Assembly (NCBI GenBank): GCA_024638545.1 | Contig: JAHEKD010000035.1 | Location: forward strand, 1 to 10,695 | Length of the DNA stretch: 10,695 nucleotides | Origin: Gammaproteobacteria bacterium | GTDB lineage: Bacteria; Pseudomonadota; Gammaproteobacteria; Arenicellales; JAHEKD01 | Direction: 5' to 3' | In this document: piece by piece, positions 1 to 6,149 of the stretch | How positions within the stretch are numbered: the stretch's first letter is position 1 | Layout of the letters: every line of letters starts with the position of its first letter | Notes under the pieces: model-generated | Told to the model about the DNA's origin: nothing | What the model saw: the letters and a program-made list of their open reading frames with translations, nothing else | Database searches by the model: none | Position numbers and translations under genes: made by a program

Positions 1-391
1 CTCCGTTCTCATTCCGCCACTGGTGTTATGCCGCCTGAGGCTGTGGCGGCGGCCGGGAGAGCCTTATGGCCATTGTTTTGAGGTTCTGGACGATAGCGGC
101 GAGGTGGAATTCGTCTCGGGCACCGGACAGGCCGCGTAATCGCAGACGCTCGAACCGGTGATGGGTCTTGAGATGGCCAAACCGCATCTCGACCTTCTTG
201 CGGTCATCCCAGGAGCGTTCGAAGGCGGGTGTCCCCACCAGAGATCGGGCGACATCTCGGGCGGCTTCGTTGACATCGCGTGGGACCTTGCGCACTGGTG
301 CCTTGGGGCAGCATCGCTGCTTGAGCGGGCAGTGTTGGCAATCGGCCTTGCGCGCGCGATAGAGAACGGTTTTGCCGTCATGGACCCGGCC
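1..391 (-). mobile_element. Remnant of an insertion sequence (IS1182-like), 3' part of the transposase and flank
   Basis: This block is much richer in G and C than the rest of the window: 40 of the first 60 bases are G or C. It contains the C-terminal part of a transposase on the minus strand. The transposase stop lies at 26-28, so the outer end of the element should lie at or just beyond the left edge, but no terminal inverted repeat can be identified. The right boundary falls inside the transposase reading frame, somewhere in 380-405, where it meets cox1 sequence. An intact insertion would show an IS end there. The element is therefore deleted, or joined artificially. The IS1182 assignment is from memory of the protein family. 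Confidence 0.75.
26..391 (-). pseudogene. DDE transposase, C-terminal fragment (N-terminus missing)
   Basis: About 120 residues of genuine transposase remain, against roughly 450-550 for a complete IS1182-type enzyme. Visible landmarks are a start motif [10 protein letters not shown], a cysteine cluster ([11 protein letters not shown]) typical of the zinc-like region in these transposases, and the block [11 protein letters not shown] followed by [16 protein letters not shown]. The glutamate in KKVEM is the likely last acidic residue of the DDE triad, and the other two are lost. The open frame continues to 442, but residues encoded from about 392 to 442 are the reverse strand of cox1 and not transposase. 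The fragment cannot be active. Whether it comes from decay in the genome or from an assembly join cannot be decided here. Confidence 0.85.
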
Positions 392-1261
392 GGTGGTGGC
401 GATCCGGTGTTGTATCAGCATATTTTCTGGTTCTTCGGTCATCCGGAAGTCTACATCATGATTTTGCCTGCTTTCGGCATTATTTCCCAGATTATTCCGA
501 CCTTCTCCCGCAAAAAGCTGTTCGGCTACGAGTCAATGGTCTTCGCCACAGCGGGAATCGCGTTTCTCTCGTTCATTGTCTGGGCGCACCACATGTTTAC
601 GGTGGGCATGCCGCTGGCCGGTGAGCTGTACTTTATGTATGCCACCATGCTGATAGCCGTGCCGACAGGCGTTAAGGTCTTTAACTGGGTGGCAACCATG
701 TGGCGTGGATCAATGACCTTCGAAACACCCATGCTCTATGCAGTAGCGGTGGTATTTCTTTTTACCATCGGCGGGCTCTCAGGGTTAATGCTGGCAATCG
801 TGCCCGCGGATTTTCAGTACCACGATACCTATTTCGTTGTTGCACATTTTCATTACGTGCTGTTTTCAGGTTCAGTCATGGCAATGATGGGCGGTGTCTT
901 TTACTGGATTCCCAAGTGGACCGGCCATATGTACAACGAGAAACACGGCAAGATACATTTCTGGCTGACCGCCATTTTCTTCAACATCACCTTTTTCCCG
1001 CAACATTTCTTAGGTTTGGCGGGCATGCCGCGACGTATCCCTGATTACAATCTGCAGTTTGCGGAATTTAATTTCATGTCCAGCGTTGGCGCAATGGGTC
1101 TGGGATTGACGCAAATTTTCTTTATCTACATCATCTACAGCACCATTAAAGGCGGTAAAAAAGCCACAACGGAAGTCTGGGAAGGTTCAGAGGGTCTGGA
1201 ATGGACAGTGCCGTCACCAGCACCTTACCACACCTTTGAAACCCCGCCGGTTGTGAAATAA
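380..1261 (+). CDS. ctaD: Cytochrome c oxidase subunit I, 5'-truncated (C-terminal ~294 residues)
   Basis: This is the C-terminal part of the catalytic subunit of an aa3-type oxidase, an inner-membrane proton pump that reduces O2 to water. Recognisable cox1 begins at [13 protein letters not shown], just after 380. The CuB ligand and its cross-linked tyrosine are present in HPEVY, the two further CuB histidines in WAHHMFTVG, the K-channel lysine in PTGVKVFNW, and the heme a3/heme a histidines in [10 protein letters not shown]. The N-terminal ~250 residues are missing, including the first heme a ligand and the D-channel aspartate. The frame stays open leftwards to 158, but those 74 codons are antisense transposase, so a 367-aa prediction would be chimeric. 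ATG 380 lies at the junction and is not a natural start. As drawn, the product cannot form an oxidase. Confidence 0.93.
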   Translation: MDPAGGGDPVLYQHIFWFFGHPEVYIMILPAFGIISQIIPTFSRKKLFGYESMVFATAGIAFLSFIVWAHHMFTVGMPLAGELYFMYATMLIAVPTGVKVFNWVATMWRGSMTFETPMLYAVAVVFLFTIGGLSGLMLAIVPADFQYHDTYFVVAHFHYVLFSGSVMAMMGGVFYWIPKWTGHMYNEKHGKIHFWLTAIFFNITFFPQHFLGLAGMPRRIPDYNLQFAEFNFMSSVGAMGLGLTQIFFIYIIYSTIKGGKKATTEVWEGSEGLEWTVPSPAPYHTFETPPVVK

Positions 1262-1273
1262 GTTGCCGTGGAC

Positions 1274-1387
1274 ATGACAAAAACCAAGGTGACACCGGAA
1301 CTCAAGCGTAAAAATGTCAAGCTTGCACTGATACTCGTTGGTTTCGCGGCAGCTATGCTGTTATTAACACTTTACCAGCATAGTTGA
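1274..1387 (+). CDS. Cytochrome oxidase small assembly-type membrane peptide, 37 aa
   Basis: A short gene lies 12 bases after cox1. The peptide has a charged N-terminus (MTKTKVTPELKRKN), then one hydrophobic span of about 17-18 residues (LALILVGFAAAMLLLTL), and ends YQHS. Length, position and the TPE-x-KR-x-N start resemble the unnamed 'cytochrome oxidase small assembly protein' found between cox1 and ctaG in many proteobacteria. The likely topology is N-in with a single helix in the inner membrane. GTG at 1268 is in frame and would add two residues. I chose the ATG because the N-terminus then matches the family style. Its stop codon sits inside the left arm of a strong hairpin. Exact function is not known to me. 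Confidence 0.75.
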   Translation: MTKTKVTPELKRKNVKLALILVGFAAAMLLLTLYQHS

Positions 1388-1409
1388 GCCTAAAGGCGCA
1401 ACTATGCTG
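1376..1409 (+). terminator. Strong RNA hairpin between the small cox peptide and ctaG (attenuator or processing site)
   Basis: The arms CAGCATAGTTG (1376-1386) and CAACTATGCTG (1399-1409) are perfect 11-bp reverse complements. Inside them, one A-G mismatch is followed by GCC/GGC around a TAAA tetraloop, giving a stem of about 14 pairs. The sequence after it (TTCGCTTTG) is only weakly T-rich, so full intrinsic termination is doubtful. Partial termination, or mRNA stabilisation that sets the ratio of oxidase subunits to assembly factors, fits as well. The left arm includes the last codons and stop of the 37-aa gene. Confidence 0.6.
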
Positions 1410-1448
1410 TTCGCTTTGATCTCTGGCAGCAGGAACTTGTAAATACAG

Positions 1449-1973
1449 ATGTACAAGGTTTTAGTTTCCAAATTACTGGTCTTCACGCTGTGCATGTTTG
1501 CATTCGGTTACGCGCTGGTGCCGCTTTACGATTTATTTTGCGAGGTTACCGGTATTGGCGGAAAAACCGGCCAGATCGAGCAATCCGTTGCTGAACGTGA
1601 ACAGATCGTTACCGATCGCCTGGTTACCGTGGAGTTCACCAGTGTTTCTACATCAGGGATTCCGTGGGAGTTCAAACCCGAGGTGAATAAACTCGATGTC
1701 CATCCCGGTGAAATAAACGAAATCATTTACTCTGCCACTAATATGAGTTCCCGGGCGGTAACGGGCCAGGCGATTCCTAGCGTGACCCCGGGGCTGGCGT
1801 CGAAGTATTTTAACAAAACAGAGTGCTTTTGTTTTACCCAGCAAACACTACAGGGGAAAGAACAAAAAGATATGCCGGTGCGCTTTATTATCGATCCGGA
1901 CCTGCCTGACGACGTGCATACGGTAACCTTATCCTACTCATTTTTTAATGCAGAAAAATATGCAGAGAATTAA
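1449..1973 (+). CDS. ctaG: Cytochrome c oxidase assembly protein CtaG/Cox11 (copper chaperone for CuB)
   Basis: Cox11 proteins deliver copper to the CuB site of subunit I from the periplasmic side of the inner membrane. The 174-aa product has one N-terminal membrane span at about residues 7-27, the conserved PLYDLFCEVTG with Cys31, and the family copper motif CFCF (Cys126, Cys128) in TECFCFTQQ. DMPVRFIIDP follows at about 141-150. Length is slightly short for the family but the domain appears complete. The start ATG lacks a strong ribosome site; GCAGGA lies about 15 bases upstream. The gene sits between the cox1 remnant and cox3, as is usual. With cox1 broken, its usual partner would be missing unless another copy exists. 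Confidence 0.95.
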   Translation: MYKVLVSKLLVFTLCMFAFGYALVPLYDLFCEVTGIGGKTGQIEQSVAEREQIVTDRLVTVEFTSVSTSGIPWEFKPEVNKLDVHPGEINEIIYSATNMSSRAVTGQAIPSVTPGLASKYFNKTECFCFTQQTLQGKEQKDMPVRFIIDPDLPDDVHTVTLSYSFFNAEKYAEN

Positions 1974-2064
1974 GGCGAACGCTGGGCGCAAATTAACGGA
2001 TGATGTAGAATATCGCGTCAATACAAGAGACATCTCATTAACAAAGAGGTTTTAGGGATTTAAG

Positions 2065-2940
2065 ATGAGCGGATCAAACGATTATTATGTGCCCCACTCA
2101 AGCCAGTGGCCCATTGTTGCAACAATTGGACTGTTTGTACTGTTTTTTGGTTTTGCACTGCTTTTGAACGATATGGCTGCGGGCAAATGGATCATGCTTG
2201 TCGGTGTCGGTGTCTTAATCTATATGCTGTTTGGCTGGTTTGGCACCGTTATACGCGAGAGTGAGGGCGGTTATTATAACAGCCAGGTTGATACCTCCTT
2301 TCGCATGGGCATGGGCTGGTTTATTTTTTCTGAAGTTCTATTTTTTGCAGCCTTCTTTGGCGCCTTGTTTTATGTGCGTAATCTGGCAGTTCCCTGGCTG
2401 GATGAAGCAGAATTATTATGGCCGGGTTATGACGGTGGCTGGCCTACTGCAGGTCCTGAAGGACCGCAGGTACTGGGGCCGGACACGAAGGTGCAGTCAG
2501 CCGGCTTTTTCTCCACGATTGGCGCCTGGGGGCTGCCGATGTGGAACACGATTATACTGTTAACCTCCAGCGTGACATGCACCTTTGCGCACTGGGCCTT
2601 CGTCAAGGGACAGCGTGCACGAATCATTTTCTGGCTGGCGGTGACGGTGGCCCTGGGTTCCACGTTCTTATACATCCAGGCCTATGAGTATCACGAAGCG
2701 TACACCGTCTACGGTCTGACGCTGGGCACCGGAATTTATGGTTCAACATTCTTTATGCTGACAGGGTTTCACGGACTGCACGTGACAATAGGTACGTTAA
2801 TACTTCTCATAGTCATGCTGCGCGTGATCCGGGGGCATTTTACCGAGCAAAACCACTTTGCATTTGAAGGTGCAGCCTGGTACTGGCATTTTGTTGATAC
2901 TGTCTGGCTGGGATTATTTGTGTTTGTCTACGTTTTATAA
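2065..2940 (+). CDS. ctaE: Cytochrome c oxidase subunit III
   Basis: Subunit III of the aa3 oxidase is a seven-helix membrane protein that binds lipid and stabilises proton uptake by subunit I. The 291-aa product has several hydrophobic spans. It carries the conserved glutamate in FSEVLFFAAFFGALFYV (Glu90), the motif TGFHGLHV in the C-terminal half, and the terminal YWHFVDTVWLGLF block. A hydrophilic insert rich in Gly and Pro (about 119-145) separates the first helices from the rest, as is common in proteobacterial subunit III. AGGGA at 2054-2058 gives a ribosome site six bases before the ATG. The gene is intact. It is the last gene of the first plus-strand run, and the next gene converges on it. 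Confidence 0.96.
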   Translation: MSGSNDYYVPHSSQWPIVATIGLFVLFFGFALLLNDMAAGKWIMLVGVGVLIYMLFGWFGTVIRESEGGYYNSQVDTSFRMGMGWFIFSEVLFFAAFFGALFYVRNLAVPWLDEAELLWPGYDGGWPTAGPEGPQVLGPDTKVQSAGFFSTIGAWGLPMWNTIILLTSSVTCTFAHWAFVKGQRARIIFWLAVTVALGSTFLYIQAYEYHEAYTVYGLTLGTGIYGSTFFMLTGFHGLHVTIGTLILLIVMLRVIRGHFTEQNHFAFEGAAWYWHFVDTVWLGLFVFVYVL

Positions 2941-3164
2941 GCTCTTTGTCATCAGTGACATAATTGCTGAAGACTTACATTACGAATACCACGTATATAG
3001 CGGCAGCAGTCAATTTAGCGCAGATTCCGCTGCTGGACACGCCGAATGTGTGAATACGATGCAGTCAACACATATCCGCGTGGGACAGTGGGCTGGGTGT
3101 CAGCAATAGCTTGTCTTATTAATTGAATTTTTTCAGCACCTGATTACCATTCATATTCAACGCT

Positions 3165-3398
3165 TTACTCAAGACTTTGTTTTGCTACGGGTGGATTTAA
3201 TGAGTTGCTTGGAATGATCTTGCCTGTGCCAACTCCTATCAAGACGATAATGAACAGAACAACGCATATGGTTACTCGGGCAGTCAGTGCTTTGACATTG
3301 CGTGTGCCTTTACCACCATCTTTCATCATAAATAAGACGCTTAGAAACAGAGTGACCCCAGTTAGGGCAAATAAAATAAAAACTATCCAGTTGATCAT
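3165..3398 (-). CDS. DUF2909-type twin transmembrane protein
   Basis: This 77-aa product has two hydrophobic segments (about residues 4-24 and 42-62) joined by a basic loop, KDGGKGTRNVKALTARV. That pattern and the ALT-x-R motif match the small DUF2909 family, which occurs between cox3 and SURF1 in many proteobacterial oxidase clusters, often on the opposite strand as here. A role in oxidase biogenesis is inferred from location only. It converges on cox3 across 224 bases and diverges from SURF1 across 71 bases, so it must have its own promoter. The last dozen residues are polar and look unconserved. Confidence 0.82.
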   Translation of the reverse strand: MINWIVFILFALTGVTLFLSVLFMMKDGGKGTRNVKALTARVTICVVLFIIVLIGVGTGKIIPSNSLNPPVAKQSLE

Positions 3399-3469
3399 AT
3401 ATTCAATCTTTACAAATAAGGTGTACTGGACAAGTATATGTTAACAAGACTTTCCTCTTACTGAATAAA

Positions 3470-4192
3470 ATGCGGGTTATCTCAAAAATAGTTGCTCCTT
3501 TAGTGGCCGTGCTGCTTACTGCTGGAATGATCATGCTGGGTTTCTGGCAGCTTGACCGCGCAGCGTTCAAAGCAAAAAAACAGATGATGATAAATTCCCG
3601 TCTCAACCAGGACACGCGTCAGCTGCCGTCCAGTGTCGTTGATATTGACCTGTGGCAATATTATCGCGTCAGGGTGGACGGCGAATATCTGCCCGAGCTG
3701 GGATTTTTTGTAGATAATGTTGTTAACAACGCTATTGCCGGTGTTAATACGGTCACACCGCTGAAAATTGCGGGTTCTGATACACTCATTCTGGTAAACC
3801 GAGGCTGGTTGGCCTGGGGTAATGACAGGACATTCTTACCGGTCATTGATACGCCGGGCGGTTCTGTCAGTTTGAGTGGAGTGCTTGTACCGGCGCCTGA
3901 AGATCCTTTTTATCTTAAAAATCCGGATGATACCGGTGAACAGAAAGAGCTGTGGTCGCAGCTGGACCTGCAGCGATTCAGGAAAATGGCAGATAACGAA
4001 GTACAGCCGCTGATTCTGCTGCTGGATAGGGATCAGTCTGGAAGTTTTAAGCATATATGGCAGTTTCAGGGAGATACCTGGATTGCTCGTCATAAGGCTT
4101 ATGCATTCCAGTGGTTTGGCCTGGCGTTCGCCCTGGGCACTATCATCATTGTGCTGGGCTATAAGTATATTATGTATAAGGAAAAAAAATGA
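3470..4192 (+). CDS. SURF1-family cytochrome oxidase biogenesis protein
   Basis: SURF1/Shy1 proteins aid assembly of the heme a centres of subunit I in the inner membrane. The 240-aa product has the classic two-helix hairpin topology. A first span at about 8-26 leads into GFWQLDRAAFK, a family signature. A periplasmic domain includes LVNRGW (108-113). The C-terminal block HKAYAFQWFGLA (from residue 208) runs into the second span (about 214-232). Its stop overlaps the start of the next gene (ATGA at 4189-4192), pointing to translational coupling. There is little ribosome-site signal before the ATG. The gene appears complete and heads the second cox-biogenesis run. Confidence 0.95.
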   Translation: MRVISKIVAPLVAVLLTAGMIMLGFWQLDRAAFKAKKQMMINSRLNQDTRQLPSSVVDIDLWQYYRVRVDGEYLPELGFFVDNVVNNAIAGVNTVTPLKIAGSDTLILVNRGWLAWGNDRTFLPVIDTPGGSVSLSGVLVPAPEDPFYLKNPDDTGEQKELWSQLDLQRFRKMADNEVQPLILLLDRDQSGSFKHIWQFQGDTWIARHKAYAFQWFGLAFALGTIIIVLGYKYIMYKEKK

Positions 4193-4824
4193 GCGAGCCT
4201 GAAGAAAACCAAAAAGTAAATACCCGACAACGTAACAGATCAAGATGGATGCTGATCGCCGTTGCCGTATTGTTTGTGCTTCCGATTATCGGCCCTTTTT
4301 TCTGGACACCCAGGAGTTTTGTTAATCATGGTGAACTGGTTCAGCCACAGGCACGTCCGTTAACGCCACTAAAGCTATCCGATGATAATGACGAAACGGT
4401 GGGAATTGAGGCTTTTCAGGGTAAATGGACCCTGCTGATTCTGGATCATGCCAGCTGTAATTCGGTATGCCAGAGTAATCTGTATAATATACGCCAGGTT
4501 CGCCTGACCCAGGGCCGGCGCATGAAGCGGGTTCAGCTGGCCTGGATACTGCTCTCAGGCACACGGGATGACATCGATGCAGAAATTCGAGAGGATTATT
4601 CTCAGGTAAAAATATATAATATTCCAGTTGATAAACATCAAGTCATTAATGATATGTTTCGTGTAGAATCAGGAACGCCTGATGACGGTATACAGCGGGT
4701 CTATTTTATTGATCCCTTTGGAAATCTGGTGATGAGTTTCGACCCTCAGCAAAATCCTAAAGAGATACAGAAGGACCTTGGGCGTTTATTAAGAGTCTCC
4801 AAGGCTGGTGAAGATCAAAATTGA
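4189..4824 (+). CDS. Membrane-anchored Sco-like thioredoxin-fold protein of cox clusters (PA0111-like)
   Basis: Genes at this position, between SURF1 and the heme synthases, usually encode a poorly characterised transmembrane protein. This 211-aa product has a charged N-terminus, one membrane span at about 20-39, then a periplasmic domain. The domain shows CNSVC (Cys90, Cys94), the CxxxC arrangement of Sco1/SenC copper proteins, and a later YFIDPFGN (from 172) resembling the Sco YLxDPxG strand. In canonical Sco the copper-binding histidine lies eight residues before that DP aspartate; here the equivalent residue is Gly167. It may act as a thiol reductase or partial copper carrier for oxidase assembly, but this is inference. 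It overlaps SURF1 by 4 bases and stops just before ctaB. Confidence 0.8.
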   Translation: MSEPEENQKVNTRQRNRSRWMLIAVAVLFVLPIIGPFFWTPRSFVNHGELVQPQARPLTPLKLSDDNDETVGIEAFQGKWTLLILDHASCNSVCQSNLYNIRQVRLTQGRRMKRVQLAWILLSGTRDDIDAEIREDYSQVKIYNIPVDKHQVINDMFRVESGTPDDGIQRVYFIDPFGNLVMSFDPQQNPKEIQKDLGRLLRVSKAGEDQN

Positions 4825-4825
4825 T

Positions 4826-5758
4826 ATGAATATGCAAGCAGCGGCAAGCAAAGAGCAGCATCTGTCATTAAAGACGAAGATGCAGCAATTCTATGAACTC
4901 ACAAAACCCAGAGTTGTAGCCTTAATTATTTTTACAGCTATTGTTGGCATGTTTCTTGCTGTTGAGGGATTGCCATCGTTTTCCCTGTTTTTCTGGGGAA
5001 CATTGGGTATCGGAATGGCTTCAGCAGCGGGTGCTGCAATCAATCAACTGTTTGATGCCGACGCTGATTCAGTGATGAAGCGCACGCGTCTAAGACCGCT
5101 GCCAACCGGCCAGTTGACAACAACCCAGGCAATGGGTTTCGCATTACTGCTTGCAACGGCGGCGATGCTGATATTGATTCTAAAGGTCAATACGCTTACG
5201 GCAATCCTCACATTTATCTCATTAATTGGTTACGCTGTCATATATACCGTGTACCTGAAACACGCGACGCCACAGAATATTGTTATTGGTGGTGCCGCCG
5301 GTGCTGCGCCGCCCGTGTTGGGCTGGGCCGCCGTTACCGGCGAGGTGACCTCGGACGCCTTACTTTTATTTCTTATTATTTTCGTATGGACGCCGCCACA
5401 TTTCTGGGCACTGGCCCTTTATCGCTATAAAGATTACGAAAAAGCCGGGATTCCAATGTTGCCGGTGACACACGGTCAAAAATTTACGCGTTTAAATATC
5501 CTGCTTTATACACTGTTACTGTGTGCGGTCTCGATAATGCCTTTTGCCGTGCAGATGAGCGGTTGGCTATATTTAGTGGGTGTGATCGCCTTGAATGCTG
5601 TGTTTCTGTATTATGCCATCAAGCTTTATCGACGCTACAATGATCTGCTGGCAAGGAAAACCTTTGTCTACTCAATCCAGTACCTGGCCATGCTATTTGC
5701 ATTAATGCTGGTTGATCATTATTCGCCTTTGCTCGGACGGTGGCTGGAAACCCTTTGA
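4826..5758 (+). CDS. ctaB: Protoheme IX farnesyltransferase (heme O synthase)
   Basis: The enzyme transfers a farnesyl group from farnesyl diphosphate to the vinyl group of heme b, making heme O, the precursor of heme A. It is an integral membrane UbiA-family prenyltransferase. The 310-aa product shows ELTKPRV near the N-terminus, the first aspartate-rich motif NQLFDADAD (73-81) followed by KRTRLRPLPTG, and the second-half motif YKDYEKAGIPMLPV (201-214). About nine hydrophobic spans are visible. I prefer ATG 4826, one base after the upstream stop, with GGTGAAG at 4807-4813 as a possible ribosome site. GTG 4808, overlapping the upstream gene, and ATG 4832 are in-frame alternatives. No ctaA lies beside it. 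Confidence 0.95.
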   Translation: MNMQAAASKEQHLSLKTKMQQFYELTKPRVVALIIFTAIVGMFLAVEGLPSFSLFFWGTLGIGMASAAGAAINQLFDADADSVMKRTRLRPLPTGQLTTTQAMGFALLLATAAMLILILKVNTLTAILTFISLIGYAVIYTVYLKHATPQNIVIGGAAGAAPPVLGWAAVTGEVTSDALLLFLIIFVWTPPHFWALALYRYKDYEKAGIPMLPVTHGQKFTRLNILLYTLLLCAVSIMPFAVQMSGWLYLVGVIALNAVFLYYAIKLYRRYNDLLARKTFVYSIQYLAMLFALMLVDHYSPLLGRWLETL

Positions 5759-5825
5759 TGTACATCATCTGATATCAAACAGGCAAATAGCGCTATACCG
5801 GCAGAATCTCATTTTGCATCTGGCC

Positions 5826-6042
5826 AGCCCGCATTTCTCACCGGACTTCGTAGCGAGACGGTTAAAGGATGCGTCCTGTATGGGTTTTACGACCACAGGC
5901 CGGCATTATGTTATCAGCATATGTGCCGGCACAAGGGCCCGCAGGCATCGTTGACGCTATGTCGAGGACCCTGGCCGAGTAAAATGCCCACAGGGCGCGG
6001 CAAGGGACCGTCGCAGTAGTAGGGTGGTGAGAAATGCGGGCT
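5826..6042. repeat. Perfect 17-bp inverted repeat enclosing a long nested fold (structured RNA or MITE/IS relic)
   Basis: AGCCCGCATTTCTCACC at 5826-5842 is the exact reverse complement of 6026-6042. Moving inward, more segments pair in the same nested order: GACGGT 5857-5862 with ACCGTC 6007-6012, GCGTCCTGT 5871-5879 with ACAGGGCGC 5990-5998 (one G-T), and GGG-TTTTAC 5882-5890 with GTAAAA-TG-CCC 5979-5989. The tip holds a hairpin GCCGGCA/TGCCGGC (5899-5905/5924-5930) with TATG/CATA inside, and a smaller stem at about 5946-5960. There is no T-run after the right arm, so it is not a simple terminator. No target-site duplication is obvious at the ends. The pairings were read by eye, not computed. 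Confidence 0.7.
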
Positions 6043-6149
6043 AAGGTCTCAACGGTGATGACCGGACTGGACGGATTTTAAAGACTTCTGAGAGCCACGT
6101 TCGGTTAAAAAAAGCAGGATTACAGGCTAAAACCAGAGGATGACTAATT
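6043..6149. other. ackA upstream region with further short stems; no gene
   Basis: This completes the 391-base gap between ctaB and ackA, which holds no convincing reading frame. GGTCTCA (6045-6051) can pair with TGAGA-G-CC (6089-6096) with one bulge. AGCC/GGTT around ACGTTC (6093-6106) gives a small stem before a run of A. AGAGGA at 6135-6140 is the ackA ribosome site. I could not find a convincing -35/-10 pair. The tight stems next to the large inverted repeat suggest one continuous structured region, but this is inference. Confidence 0.4.

Noticed and set aside
2858..3109. 83-codon plus-strand frame spanning the end of cox3 and the following gap
   Set aside because: It begins within cox3 in another frame and continues through convergent intergenic sequence; no family resemblance.
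2941..3164. Possible bidirectional terminator between cox3 and DUF2909
   Set aside because: Only weak stems were seen (TGTCA/TGACA at 2947-2960, CAGCAG/CTGCTG near 3005-3040), with no adjacent T-run, so no terminator is claimed.
3409..3440. TTTACA and TATATG as a SURF1 promoter
   Set aside because: The spacer is 20 bases, outside the usual 16-18 range; a promoter is expected in this divergent gap but cannot be placed with confidence.
3836..4243. 135-codon minus-strand frame antisense to SURF1
   Set aside because: Covered by the SURF1 and Sco-like coding sequences on the plus strand and shows no protein-family features.
5712..5954. 80-codon plus-strand frame after ctaB
   Set aside because: It starts inside ctaB in another frame, has no ribosome site, and its unique part lies in the left arm and tip of the large inverted repeat; composition looks non-coding.
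5951..5985. TTGACG and TAAAAT as a promoter for ackA
   Set aside because: The spacing between the boxes is 23 bases, too long for a normal sigma-70 promoter, and both lie within the inverted-repeat structure.
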